A DNA stretch of 64,000 nucleotides from Oscillospiraceae bacterium (lineage in GTDB: Bacteria > Bacillota > Clostridia > Oscillospirales > Acutalibacteraceae): the NCBI GenBank assembly GCA_015066625.1, contig SVOC01000014.1, positions 1 through 64,000 of the forward strand, in the 5' to 3' direction. Each line of letters opens with the position of its first letter. Position 1 is the first letter of the stretch. Position numbers and translations under genes: made by a program. This document shows, one piece after another, positions 56,350 through 64,000 of this stretch. The notes beneath the pieces were generated by a model. It searched no databases. It was not told the origin of the DNA and saw nothing but the letters and a program-made list of their open reading frames with translations.

Positions 56350-57879
56350 ATGAACCTTAACTGTGAAACACAAAAAGCAGGCTTCTGCGAAACTGTTTTT
56401 GAGTCAACTGCGGAGCAATCTCTTGATGCGGATATTTCTCTGCCCGATTACTGCCCTGAAATTCAGCGCATACTTAAATGCACGGTATCGCCCAACGTTA
56501 CCTCGGTGCAGAATAATTCGGGCAGGGTTACAGCAGATGTTAATGCCGCCGTAAGAGTAATTTATGCCGATGAAAACGGAAAGATTGCGGCGTATGAGCA
56601 AAACTATCCGTTGCAGAAATTTATTGAATCAAACAAAATTACCTCAGACTCGGCAGTAAGCGTAACGGTTAATACGGACTATGTGAATTGCAGAGCGGTG
56701 AATTCGCGCAGAGTTGATATCAGAGGCATTCTTACCTTTTTATTCAGGGCAATCAACAAGAGAGAGGAGCACATTCTTTGCGGTGTCAGCGGCGGAGGAA
56801 TGCAGGTGTCCTCATCCGAATACAGCTTCGCTTCGGTGACGGGAGTGTGCGAGAGAGCTTTTTCAATGAGCGAGGTTGTTGAGCTTGATGACAGCCGCGA
56901 GCCCGTTTCAAGAATAATCAATGTTTCTTCAAATGTTTCGGCAAACGATGTGAAGGTAATAAACAACAAGGCACTGATAAAAGGGGATTGCAATGTTAAA
57001 ATTTATTATGTAACAGAAAGCGGCTCCGTTGAAAGCGTTGAACACTCCATGCCCATGAGTCAGATCGTTGAGCTTGAAGGTCTGAACGAAAAAAGCATAA
57101 GCAGTCTTGCTCTCAATGTCTGCTCATGTGAAGCGGCGGCAAAGTCAAATACATCGGGAGATATGCGTCTTATCGATTTAAATATGCGTATAACTGCTTT
57201 TATGGTTGCCTTTGATGAAATTCCTCTTTCGCTTATCGATGACGCTTATTCAACGGAATATGAGGTAAAAAACACGGCAAAGAACACAGAGGTTTTTGAG
57301 TATAACGATAACATTGCAGGTGTGTTCACAAATAAGGTTGTTTTTGAAAGTATAGGTGTCAGCGTTGACTGTGTGCTTGCCGTGTGGTGTTCCGATGTAA
57401 AATATAATTTCGGCTGCAAGGACGGTCAGTTTGTTGCAAGCGGAACCTACAATGCGAATATTTTATATAAAGATTCCGATAACGAACCCGGTGTTGTTCA
57501 GAAACTCGTTGATTTTGAATATGTATCAAAACTTCCCGTAAAAGCAGAAAAGATACTCAGCTACGGCTGTGTATCTGTTCTCGGATGCTCCTGTTCCGTT
57601 ACGGGCGACAGCCGTCTTGAACTGAAAACCGAGATGTCTGTAAATGCAACCGCTCTTACAAGCAGCATGAAAAAATACATAGGTTCAACGGAACTTTCAG
57701 GTGAGCGTGCAAAAAACAAAAAGCCCTGTGCCCTTACAATTTATTTTTGCAATGGGAATGAAAACCTCTGGAATATTGCAAAAAAATATGCAACTACTGT
57801 TGAGGCAATTATGTCTGAAAACGGAATTAATGACGGATGCGTTGAAAGCGGCAGAATGCTTCTTATTCCCGGTGTATAA
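56350..57879 (+). CDS. DUF3794 (SPOCS)-domain protein with C-terminal LysM
   Basis: 509 residues, no signal peptide. Repeated SPOCS/DUF3794 units are seen: the N-terminal SLDADISLPDYCPEIQRIL segment, a middle unit (GDCNVKIYYVTESGSVE) and a third (SGTYNANILYKDSDN). A LysM peptidoglycan-binding domain closes the protein (NENLWNIAKKYATTVEAIM, then LLIPGV). SPOCS proteins are linked to spore coat and cortex in clostridia, so this is probably made in the mother cell and targeted to the developing spore surface. GGGAGG lies 7 nt before ATG 56350. Confidence 0.86.
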   Translation: MNLNCETQKAGFCETVFESTAEQSLDADISLPDYCPEIQRILKCTVSPNVTSVQNNSGRVTADVNAAVRVIYADENGKIAAYEQNYPLQKFIESNKITSDSAVSVTVNTDYVNCRAVNSRRVDIRGILTFLFRAINKREEHILCGVSGGGMQVSSSEYSFASVTGVCERAFSMSEVVELDDSREPVSRIINVSSNVSANDVKVINNKALIKGDCNVKIYYVTESGSVESVEHSMPMSQIVELEGLNEKSISSLALNVCSCEAAAKSNTSGDMRLIDLNMRITAFMVAFDEIPLSLIDDAYSTEYEVKNTAKNTEVFEYNDNIAGVFTNKVVFESIGVSVDCVLAVWCSDVKYNFGCKDGQFVASGTYNANILYKDSDNEPGVVQKLVDFEYVSKLPVKAEKILSYGCVSVLGCSCSVTGDSRLELKTEMSVNATALTSSMKKYIGSTELSGERAKNKKPCALTIYFCNGNENLWNIAKKYATTVEAIMSENGINDGCVESGRMLLIPGV

Positions 57880-57886
57880 AAAATGA

Positions 57887-57949
57887 CCTTCTTTCGGTAT
57901 AAATCCGCTCATTATTTAAAAAATAATGTAGAATAATACCGAGAGAAGG
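57887..57949 (+). promoter_or_regulatory. Long hairpin sequestering the thioredoxin ribosome site
   Basis: 14-bp stem ccttctttcggtat / ataccgagagaagg with one G-U pair; inside it is a second hairpin, cattattt / aaataatg. The 3' arm contains the purine-rich GAGAAGG ribosome site of the thioredoxin gene. It may also act as the 3' end of the upstream transcript, though no T tract follows. Confidence 0.6.
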
Positions 57950-57958
57950 AAAGAGAAT

Positions 57959-58279
57959 ATGAAAATATTTTATGTTACCGATGACAGCTATTCAAAGGAA
58001 ATAGAGGAGTTTGACGGCACAGTGCTCATAGATTTCTTTGCCGATTGGTGTGCACCCTGCAAAATGCTTTCTCCCATAATCGAAGATGTTGCCGAGGATG
58101 TATCCGACAGAGTCAAGGTGTGCAAGGTAAATGTGGAATCGGAAACGGAGCTTGCCAAAAAATTCGGAATAATGACTATTCCCACACTGGTTGTTATGGA
58201 AAACGGTTCTGTAAAAAACAGAAGCGTAGGAGTAACGGGAAAACGTGCAATCATGGATATGCTTGAACAAAAACAGTGA
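57959..58279 (+). CDS. trxA: Thioredoxin
   Basis: 106-residue thioredoxin with the redox motif WCAPC near residue 30 in FFADWCAPCKMLSP, the conserved cis-Pro in MTIPTLVV near residue 75, and GVTGKRAIMDML at the C-terminus. It reduces protein disulfides in the cytoplasm. The start at 57959 follows AGAAGGAAAGAG; that ribosome site falls in the 3' arm of a long hairpin. No reductase is adjacent. A thioredoxin just after a spore-coat-type gene might serve spore maturation or general redox; neither is shown. Confidence 0.93.
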   Translation: MKIFYVTDDSYSKEIEEFDGTVLIDFFADWCAPCKMLSPIIEDVAEDVSDRVKVCKVNVESETELAKKFGIMTIPTLVVMENGSVKNRSVGVTGKRAIMDMLEQKQ

Positions 58280-58328
58280 AAAGTGTGTTGTTTTAGACAA
58301 AGAGTGAACATTGTATACCAGTTGTGTG

Positions 58329-58358
58329 TTGACTTGAAACTATGTCTTGATGTATAAT
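58329..58358 (+). promoter_or_regulatory. Promoter of the 45-residue peptide gene
   Basis: TTGACT, 18-bp spacer, TATAAT, 46 bp upstream of the start codon. Confidence 0.72.
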
Positions 58359-58404
58359 TTTTTTGCAGTAAACACTGTAAAAATTAAACAGGAGGACAAA
58401 AACA

Positions 58405-58542
58405 ATGGAATTTATAACTGAAATCCTTGCAATGGTTGAGAAGATTCTTGCTTATTTCAACGAAGCAGAAGCAGCAGGTGTTGTTGAAATCATTAAGAAT
58501 TCACTTGCAGCAATTTTTGCAGGTATTCCCATGCCTTTCTGA
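58405..58542 (+). CDS. Small peptide gene, 45 residues, function unknown
   Basis: Not in the ORF track because it is short. ATG 58405 is preceded by a near-perfect AGGAGGAC ribosome site 8 nt upstream, by its own TATAAT promoter, and is followed by a perfect palindromic terminator 15 nt after TGA. The peptide begins MEFITEILAMVEKIL, is predicted helical and amphipathic, has six Glu and two Lys (net about -4), no Cys, no double-Gly leader and no classical signal, and ends IPMPF. It could be a membrane-surface regulator, a peptide signal or a modulator of a larger complex. Family not recognised. Confidence 0.68.
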   Translation: MEFITEILAMVEKILAYFNEAEAAGVVEIIKNSLAAIFAGIPMPF

Positions 58543-58557
58543 TTTGAAATCTATCAA

Positions 58558-58593
58558 AAAAGCCGACCCTTGGGTACCCAAGGGTCGGCTTTT
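58558..58593. terminator. Perfect 36-bp palindromic bidirectional terminator
   Basis: aaaagccgacccttgggtac repeats exactly as its own reverse complement, giving a 16-bp stem with A/T tracts on both sides. It ends both the small peptide gene and the convergent dap operon. Confidence 0.9.
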
Positions 58594-58598
58594 GCTAT

Positions 58599-59057
58599 TC
58601 AAAATTCTTCTTTTATTGCTTCAATTACATTATCAACATCGGATTTGACAACGAGCAGTGAAATTTCTATTTCGGATGTGGTTATCATTCTTACATCCGC
58701 ACTAACGCTTGCTGCCGCTTTGAATATTCTTGCCGATACACCGGGAGTACCGCGCATTTCTTCACCGCTGACGGTGATTTTGCAGTTGCCGCTGCTGACG
58801 CTGATTTTTGTCTTGGGTGACCTTGTGCGAAGCTCTGAGGCGATAGACAGCACAGGAACAAAATCCTTATCGTTAACCGTGAAAGAGAATCCCGAACCGG
58901 AACCGCTTGAAGGGAACTGAGAAATCATATCCACATCAATTCCTGCATCTGCAATCATTTTAAAAACCTCTGCCATATGTTCAATATCGGCAGGTGCATC
59001 GCAAAGTGAAAAAAGCGTTACATCTTCGGTTACAAAAATATTATCAACAAGCTTCAT
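58599..59057 (-). CDS. Stand-alone double-ACT protein resembling the aspartokinase regulatory domain
   Basis: 152 residues forming two ACT-type units without a kinase domain: residues 1-75 (FVTEDVTLFSLCDAP then AEVFKMIADAGIDVDMIS) and residues 80-152 (SGEEMRGTPGVSARIFKAA and the TTSEIEISLLVVKSDVD strand). The sequence order of IDVDMISQ and ISLLVV matches the lysine/threonine-sensing tail of aspartokinase. It is the last gene of the asd-dapA-dapB operon, 17 bp after dapB. It probably senses lysine or threonine and modulates a pathway enzyme; this is inference from family and position. Confidence 0.82.
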   Translation of the reverse strand: MKLVDNIFVTEDVTLFSLCDAPADIEHMAEVFKMIADAGIDVDMISQFPSSGSGSGFSFTVNDKDFVPVLSIASELRTRSPKTKISVSSGNCKITVSGEEMRGTPGVSARIFKAAASVSADVRMITTSEIEISLLVVKSDVDNVIEAIKEEF

Positions 59058-59074
59058 TTTTATTCCTCCGCTTA

Positions 59075-59836
59075 TTAAAGCATATCCGACATTTTATAAA
59101 GTCCTGCAGGTTTGCCGCAGATGAATTTTGCGGCGCTGACGGCACCTGTTGCAAAAAGCTCCTTGCTTCTTGCGGAGTGGGATATTGTGATAATCTCATC
59201 AAGCCCTGCAAAAATCACCTGATGTTCACCTGTTATTGTACCGCCTCTTACTGCGTGAATGCCGATTTCTTTCTTAGTTCTCTTTTCGCGCTTTGAATGG
59301 CGGTCATATTCGTATACAACGCCGTTATCAAGCTCTTCTTTGATGGAATCGGCAATCATGAGTGCGGTGCCGCTGGGAGCATCAATTTTTTGGTTGTGGT
59401 GCATTTCCACAATTTCAATATCAAAAGAATCACCGAGAACATTTGCCGCCTTTTTTGCAAGTTCACAAACAAGATTAACGCCAAGTGACATATTGGCACT
59501 GAAGAATACGGGTATCTTCTTTGATGCATCTCTGATGAGATTAATCTGCGAATCACTGAGACCTGTGGTTGAAATTACGGCAGGAATTGAATTCTTAACC
59601 GCATATTCAAGCAGACCCGACAGTGCGGCGGGGTTTGAAAAATCAATGATTACATCAACTTTTTCCGTAATATCGTTTGTTACGTTGGCAGGTGCTGAGA
59701 AAACGGGATAGCCCGCAGAAGCTTCGGTAAAAATATCAATACCGCCTGCGATTTTGCAGTCTGTGCTTTCTGCAACACATCTTGTAACCGCTTTACCCAT
59801 TTTTCCGTTGCAGCCGCTTAATAAAATTCCTGTCAT
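59075..59836 (-). CDS. dapB: 4-hydroxy-tetrahydrodipicolinate reductase
   Basis: 253 residues; reduces hydroxy-tetrahydrodipicolinate with NAD(P)H in the lysine, diaminopimelate and dipicolinate pathway. N-terminal Rossmann motif LSGCNGKMGKAV, IDFSNPAAL near residue 65, STTGLS near residue 90, and the catalytic stretch EMHHNQKIDAPSGTA near residue 145 (His-His and Lys). Typical length for the family. It lies 17 bp after dapA on the minus strand. Confidence 0.96.
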   Translation of the reverse strand: MTGILLSGCNGKMGKAVTRCVAESTDCKIAGGIDIFTEASAGYPVFSAPANVTNDITEKVDVIIDFSNPAALSGLLEYAVKNSIPAVISTTGLSDSQINLIRDASKKIPVFFSANMSLGVNLVCELAKKAANVLGDSFDIEIVEMHHNQKIDAPSGTALMIADSIKEELDNGVVYEYDRHSKREKRTKKEIGIHAVRGGTITGEHQVIFAGLDEIITISHSARSKELFATGAVSAAKFICGKPAGLYKMSDML

Positions 59837-59853
59837 TTCGGATTACCTCTTGA

Positions 59854-60744
59854 TTACTTTACAAGTCCGTGTCTTGCAAGTGTATTTCTGAGTGTTTCTC
59901 TTGCGGTATCAGTCATTCTGAAAAGGGGAAGTCTGCAATCGCCCACATCCATACCCATCATATTCATTGCTTCCTTAACCGGGATAGGATTAACATCAAT
60001 GAAAAGGTCATGGCAAAGGTCGATGTATTCAAGCTGAAGCTTGCGGCTTTCTTCGTACTTTCCTTCGAGGTAAAGTGCGGGAATATTGTGTGCAACTTCA
60101 GGTGCGATATTTGAAAGCACCGAAATTGAACCCTTGCCGCCAAGTGACATAAGCGCCGTAACCTGGTCGTCGTTGCCTGAGTAAACGGAGAAATCCTCAC
60201 CGCAGAGAGCGATTGTTCTTGCAACGGATGAAATATCACCGTTAGCTTCCTTAGTGCCCACGATTCTTTCGTGCTTTGAAAGCTCAAGGTATGTTTCGGG
60301 AAGAATGTTCACACCTGTTCTTGAAGGAACATTGTAAAGAATGATGGGAGCACTTACCCTGTCGGCAATATAGTTGAAATGCTGAACAAGACCCCTCTGT
60401 GAAGTTTTGTTATAGTAAGGAGTAACGGAAAGGAGTGCGTCAACACCTGCTTTTTCAGCCTCGTTTGAAAGCTTTACCGCATAGTTTGTGTCGTTGCTTC
60501 CCGTACCGGCGATAACGGGAATTCTCTTGTTTACAACATCAACGGTGAACTTTATTGCGTTTGAATGTTCTTCGTGGTCAAGAGTTGAGCCTTCACCTGT
60601 TGTTCCGCAAATAATGATTGCGTCAGTTTTGTTGGCAATCTGGAATTCAAGAAGCTCGGCAAGCTTATCGTAATTGATTTTATTATCTTTTGTAAAAGGT
60701 GTAACGATAGCAACGCCTGCGCCCGTAAATACAGTCTGCTTCAT
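59854..60744 (-). CDS. dapA: 4-hydroxy-tetrahydrodipicolinate synthase
   Basis: 296 residues; condenses pyruvate with aspartate semialdehyde. VAIVTPFTKD at the N-terminus, CGTTGEGSTL near residue 42, YNVPSRTGVN near residue 135 (catalytic Tyr) and the Schiff-base Lys in GTKEANGD near residue 163 are all present, so this is the true lysine-pathway enzyme, unlike the relative at 44049. I start at ATG 60744 with AAAGGAG 7 nt upstream; the longer track ORF overlaps asd. Second gene of the operon. Confidence 0.96.
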   Translation of the reverse strand: MKQTVFTGAGVAIVTPFTKDNKINYDKLAELLEFQIANKTDAIIICGTTGEGSTLDHEEHSNAIKFTVDVVNKRIPVIAGTGSNDTNYAVKLSNEAEKAGVDALLSVTPYYNKTSQRGLVQHFNYIADRVSAPIILYNVPSRTGVNILPETYLELSKHERIVGTKEANGDISSVARTIALCGEDFSVYSGNDDQVTALMSLGGKGSISVLSNIAPEVAHNIPALYLEGKYEESRKLQLEYIDLCHDLFIDVNPIPVKEAMNMMGMDVGDCRLPLFRMTDTARETLRNTLARHGLVK

Positions 60745-60760
60745 TGTCTGACTCCTTTCA

Positions 60761-61852
60761 TCAGTTGAATTTTGGTGTGATGTAGCCCTGAGCGCAAAGC
60801 TGTTCAGCCATAAGAACAGCACCGCCTGCGGCGCCTCTCAGTGTGTTGTGTGAAAGGCAAACGAACTTGTAGTCATACTGTGTATCTTCTCTGAGACGGC
60901 CGATTGAAACAGCCATACCGTTTTCAAGGTTTCTCTGAAGCTTTGTCTGGGGAAGGTTATCCTCTTCAAAGTAGTTGAGGAACTGTTTGGGTGCACTGGG
61001 AAGCTCTGCCTCCTGGGGATAGCCCTTGAACTCTTTCCAGATTTCCTTCATTTCGTCCATAGAGGGTTTGTTTTCGAATCTTACGAACACTGCAGCCATG
61101 TGACCGTCTGATGCAGGAACACGAAGGCACTGTGCAGTGAAGTTGGGAGCCTTTGCGGGAACAATTTCATCACCGACAATTTCACCCCAGATTTTGAGGG
61201 GTTCTTTTTCTGATTTCTCTTCTTCACCGCCGATGTAGGGGATTACATTATCAACCATTTCGGGCCATGTATCGAAGGTTTTACCTGCACCTGAAATAGC
61301 CTGATATGTGCAAACGAGAACATCCTTTACACCAAACTTGTTGAGGGGGTAAAGTGCGGGAACATAGCTCTGAAGTGAGCAGTTTGACTTAACGGAAATG
61401 AATCCTCTTTCTGTACCCAGACGCTTTTTCTGTGAATCAATAATTTTAGCGTGGTCTGTGTTGAGCTCGGGAACGATCATGGGAACGTCGGGGGTCATTC
61501 TGTGAGCACTGTTGTTTGAAACAACGGGGCACTCTGCCTTTGCGTATGCTTCTTCAAGTGCTTTGATTTCGTCTTTCTTCATATCAACCGCACAGAAAAT
61601 GAAATCAACCGATGCGGCGATTTTTTCGATATCTGCAGTTGCGTCCATAACAACGATATCAGCCATCTTTTCGGGGATATCTGTTGCCATACACCATTTG
61701 CTGCCTACGGCATCCTTATATTTTTTACCCGCTGAACGGGGACTTGCTGCGAGAACCTTAACATCGAACCAAGGGTGATTGTCAAGAAGAGTAGCAAATC
61801 TCTGACCTACCATACCTGTTGCGCCGACGATGCCGACTTTGTAATTCTTCAT
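60761..61852 (-). CDS. asd: Aspartate-semialdehyde dehydrogenase, archaeal/fungal-type
   Basis: 363 residues; reduces aspartyl phosphate to the semialdehyde. Rossmann motif GIVGATGMVGQRF, catalytic Cys in KSNCSLQSYVPAL near residue 150, and RVPASDGHMAAVF near residue 245 with the catalytic His. The NCSLQ stretch and overall order match the archaeal/fungal-type branch, which also occurs in many clostridia. I start at ATG 61852, GAGGTT upstream; the track start adds 20 residues of leader. First gene of the asd-dapA-dapB-ACT operon. Confidence 0.95.
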   Translation of the reverse strand: MKNYKVGIVGATGMVGQRFATLLDNHPWFDVKVLAASPRSAGKKYKDAVGSKWCMATDIPEKMADIVVMDATADIEKIAASVDFIFCAVDMKKDEIKALEEAYAKAECPVVSNNSAHRMTPDVPMIVPELNTDHAKIIDSQKKRLGTERGFISVKSNCSLQSYVPALYPLNKFGVKDVLVCTYQAISGAGKTFDTWPEMVDNVIPYIGGEEEKSEKEPLKIWGEIVGDEIVPAKAPNFTAQCLRVPASDGHMAAVFVRFENKPSMDEMKEIWKEFKGYPQEAELPSAPKQFLNYFEEDNLPQTKLQRNLENGMAVSIGRLREDTQYDYKFVCLSHNTLRGAAGGAVLMAEQLCAQGYITPKFN

Positions 61853-61905
61853 AAGTTTTAACCTCTTTTCGGATAATCTGTTCAAATTTTTGTGGAATAT
61901 GCGCC

Positions 61906-61934
61906 TTGACAAAAACTTCTCATAATAATATTAT
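61906..61934 (+). promoter_or_regulatory. Promoter of queA-tgt
   Basis: TTGACA, 17-bp spacer, TATTAT, 85 bp upstream of queA. The opposite strand probably holds the weaker dap operon promoter in the same AT-rich stretch. Confidence 0.7.
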
Positions 61935-62018
61935 AGATAATAACACATACGACAATATAAATCAAATGATTATTTATACAAAGATATCGGATTTTTTGAG
62001 AGAATTTTGAGGTTTTTA

Positions 62019-63050
62019 ATGAAAAGAAGCGATTTTTACTATGAATTACCCAAAGAGCTGATTGCACAGACTCCCGTTGAACCCCGTGACAGTTCAAGAA
62101 TGCTTGCGGTTAACAGGCAGACGGGTGAGCTTTTTCACAGGGTGTTCAGTGATATAACCGAGTATTTCAGACCCGGTGACTGTCTTATTCTCAATAACAC
62201 CAGAGTGCTTCCCGCGAGAATGTACGGCGAAAGAATCGACACGGGTTCCGTTGTTGAATTCCTTCTGCTCAATCAGAGAAGCTTTGATACCTGGGAGGTT
62301 ATTACAGGTCCGGGAAAAAAGGCGAGAGTAGGTCATAAATTCACCTTTGCAGACGGTATTCTGACAGCAGAAATCATTGAGGTTCTTGCAGACGGCAACC
62401 GTATTGCAAAGTTCGGGTTTGAAGGCAACTTCTTTGAAGTGATTGATAAGGTTGGCGAGATGCCTTTGCCTCACTACATAACCGAAAGACTTGAAGATAA
62501 AGAACGCTATCAGACCGTTTATGCCAAGGAGCAGGGCAGTGCCGCCGCACCTACGGCAGGGCTGCATTTCACGCCCGAGCTTATGGAAAAAATCAGGTCA
62601 ATGGGTGTTGAAATAGGCTTTGTAACCCTTCATGTAGGTCTGGGTACTTTCAGACCCGTTAAGGCAGACAACATAGAAGAGCATCATATGCATTCCGAGC
62701 ATTATCATCTTCCCGCCGAAACGGCAGAGCTTATAAACAGAACGAAAGCTGACGGCGGCAGAGTTTTTGCGGTGGGAACAACCTGCTGCAGAACCCTTGA
62801 ATCCGTTGCAACTTTCAGAGGCGAAATCTGTGAGGATGACGGTTGGACAAACATATTCATTTATCCCGGATATGAGTTCAAATGTATTGACTGCCTTGTT
62901 ACCAACTTTCATCTTCCCGAAAGCACGCTGATTATGCTTGTCAGTGCATTCTGCGGCTATGAAAACACAATGAACGCGTATAAAGTTGCCGTTGAAGAAA
63001 AATACAGATTCTTCAGTTTCGGCGATGCCTGCGTATTTTACGGAGAATAA
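62019..63050 (+). CDS. queA: S-adenosylmethionine:tRNA ribosyltransferase-isomerase
   Basis: 343 residues; transfers and isomerises the ribose of SAM onto 7-aminomethyl-deazaguanine in tRNA to form epoxyqueuosine. [14 protein letters not shown] at the start, [13 protein letters not shown] near residue 60, [13 protein letters not shown] near residue 175, THVGLGTF-like [11 protein letters not shown] near residue 205 and [13 protein letters not shown] near residue 300 are all canonical. Start ATG 62019 with GAGG 6 nt upstream; the track start is a TTG in the leader. Followed 3 bp later by tgt. Confidence 0.96.
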   Translation: MKRSDFYYELPKELIAQTPVEPRDSSRMLAVNRQTGELFHRVFSDITEYFRPGDCLILNNTRVLPARMYGERIDTGSVVEFLLLNQRSFDTWEVITGPGKKARVGHKFTFADGILTAEIIEVLADGNRIAKFGFEGNFFEVIDKVGEMPLPHYITERLEDKERYQTVYAKEQGSAAAPTAGLHFTPELMEKIRSMGVEIGFVTLHVGLGTFRPVKADNIEEHHMHSEHYHLPAETAELINRTKADGGRVFAVGTTCCRTLESVATFRGEICEDDGWTNIFIYPGYEFKCIDCLVTNFHLPESTLIMLVSAFCGYENTMNAYKVAVEEKYRFFSFGDACVFYGE

Positions 63051-63053
63051 GCT

Positions 63054-64000
63054 ATGTATAAACTTATCAAAAAAGAAGGCAATGCAAGACGTGGTGAATT
63101 CGTTACCGTTCACGGTACGGTGCAGACACCTGCATTTATGAATGTTGCAACCTGCGGTGCAATCAAGGGAGCCCTTTCTTCAACAGATTTGAAGGAAATC
63201 GGCTGTCAGGTTATGCTTTCAAATACATATCATCTTCATGTGCGCCCCGGTGACGGTCTTGTTCGTGATATGGGCGGACTTCACAAGTTTACGGGCTGGG
63301 AGGGACCTATCCTTACGGATAGCGGCGGATTTCAGGTTTTTTCACTTGCATCTCTTCGTAAAATCAATGAGGAAGGCGTGAATTTTCAGTCCCATGTTGA
63401 CGGAAAGCACATTTTTATGGGTCCCGAGGAGAGCATGCAGATTCAGTCAAATCTCGGCTCAACAATAGCCATGGCTTTTGACGAATGTGTTGAAAACCCT
63501 GCAAAATACGAATATGCAAAGCAATCCTGCGAAAGAACCGTAAGATGGCTTGAACGTTGCAAGGCGGAGATGAAAAGACTTAATTCTCTTCCTGATACAA
63601 TAAATAAAAACCAGCTTCTTTTCGGTATTAATCAGGGCAGTACATACGACGACCTTCGCGTTGAAAATATGAAGCAGATTGCTCAGCTTGACCTTGACGG
63701 CTATGCAATCGGCGGCCTTGCGGTAGGCGAACCCAAAGAGGATATGTATCGCATTATTTCTGCAGTAGAACCTCATATGCCTGCGGATAAAATCCGATAT
63801 CTTATGGGTGTCGGCACTCCCGGCAACATCATTGAAGCGGTTTACAGAGGCGTTGATTTGTTTGATTGCGTTATGCCAAGCAGAAATGCAAGGCACGGAC
63901 ATCTTTTTACAAAGAAGGGTATTATCAATCTCAACAACAAAAAGTATGAGCGTGATTCACTGCCTATTGACCCTGAATGTAACTGTCCTGTTTGTTCCAA
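63054..64000 (+). CDS. tgt: Queuine tRNA-ribosyltransferase, cut by the window end
   Basis: The first 315 codons are present and the frame is open at base 64000; it is absent from the ORF track for that reason. TGT exchanges guanine 34 for 7-aminomethyl-deazaguanine in tRNA. TPAFMNVATCG near residue 23, DSGGFQVFSLA near residue 90 (catalytic Asp), FDECVENP, GGLAVGEP and LFDCVMPSRNARHG near residue 265 are conserved; the first Cys residues of the zinc site (CNCPVC) appear at the very end. Start ATG 63054 with GGAG 8 nt upstream, 3 bp after queA. Confidence 0.96.
   Translation, partial: MYKLIKKEGNARRGEFVTVHGTVQTPAFMNVATCGAIKGALSSTDLKEIGCQVMLSNTYHLHVRPGDGLVRDMGGLHKFTGWEGPILTDSGGFQVFSLASLRKINEEGVNFQSHVDGKHIFMGPEESMQIQSNLGSTIAMAFDECVENPAKYEYAKQSCERTVRWLERCKAEMKRLNSLPDTINKNQLLFGINQGSTYDDLRVENMKQIAQLDLDGYAIGGLAVGEPKEDMYRIISAVEPHMPADKIRYLMGVGTPGNIIEAVYRGVDLFDCVMPSRNARHGHLFTKKGIINLNNKKYERDSLPIDPECNCPVCS

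Noticed and set aside
56176-56373. 65-codon minus-strand ORF upstream of the YdbC-type gene
   Set aside because: It lies over the YdbC promoter region in AT-rich intergenic DNA, with no ribosome site and no family resemblance.

Overview
The window looks like chromosome of a low-to-mid GC, endospore-forming, anaerobic member of the Clostridia (Bacillota), probably a gut or rumen Oscillospirales-like lineage. The lineage is inferred from gene content; no 16S gene is present. The main evidence is a complete spoIIAA-spoIIAB-sigF operon, a SpoVB-like flippase, a SPOCS/LysM spore-type protein, two T-box leaders, a glycyl radical enzyme, a rubrerythrin fusion and many intracellular glycosidases. I saw no insertion sequences, phage genes, CRISPR arrays, rRNA or tRNA genes. 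Gene density is high. Many transcription units have readable sigma-A-type promoters (usually a 17-bp spacer, often with a TGTGATAWAAT-like -10) and strong hairpin terminators.

Layout. 1-7.8 kb: the end of an unidentified gene, proS (minus strand, with a proline T-box), an SDR epimerase, and a minus-strand operon birA - lipoprotein - propeller/alpha-toroid protein. 7.9-14.5 kb: a five-gene plus-strand operon with a radical-SAM activase, a glycyl radical enzyme with an atypical radical loop, a sedoheptulokinase-like FGGY kinase, a type I phosphomannose isomerase-like protein and a flavin reductase-rubredoxin-rubrerythrin fusion. This is the best candidate for an undescribed pathway. 14.6-17.9 kb: cyclophilin lipoprotein, SecB-like chaperone, ceramidase-like protein, TauE-type permease. 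17.9-19.0 kb: ECF S component and a DUF436 protein. 19.2-23.3 kb: GH2 enzyme and FkbM methyltransferase. 23.3-27.7 kb: PadR regulator, two tandem PadR-associated membrane proteins and a histidine phosphatase. 27.7-30.0 kb (minus): DUF2156 protein, sugar isomerase/epimerase, lipoprotein. 30.1-34.4 kb: a second alpha-toroid protein and a GH38 alpha-mannosidase. 34.5-38.1 kb: pepD, a SpoVB-like flippase, a secreted alpha/beta hydrolase. 38.1-44 kb: valS (valine T-box), folC, the spoIIA operon. 44-46.6 kb: a DapA-like aldolase and a long SDR with a C-terminal extension. 46.7-53.1 kb: a solute-binding lipoprotein, a GH27 enzyme, a sialidase-fold protein and an SPFH/zinc-ribbon protein. 53.1-56.2 kb (minus): YdbC-type protein, GPH sugar symporter, Gfo/Idh oxidoreductase. 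56.3-58.6 kb: SPOCS/LysM protein, thioredoxin and a 45-residue peptide gene absent from the ORF track. 58.6-61.9 kb (minus): asd-dapA-dapB plus a free-standing aspartokinase-type ACT protein. 61.9-64 kb: queA and a truncated tgt.

How the parts fit. Glycosidases (GH2, GH38, GH27), a sugar symporter and a sugar oxidoreductase lack ordinary signal peptides, which suggests that imported oligosaccharides are degraded in the cytoplasm. The dap operon supplies lysine, cell wall and, in a spore former, dipicolinate precursors. The glycyl radical operon ends with an oxygen- or peroxide-detoxifying fusion, plausibly protecting the radical enzyme. Functions are read from motifs and remembered family features; no database search was run.
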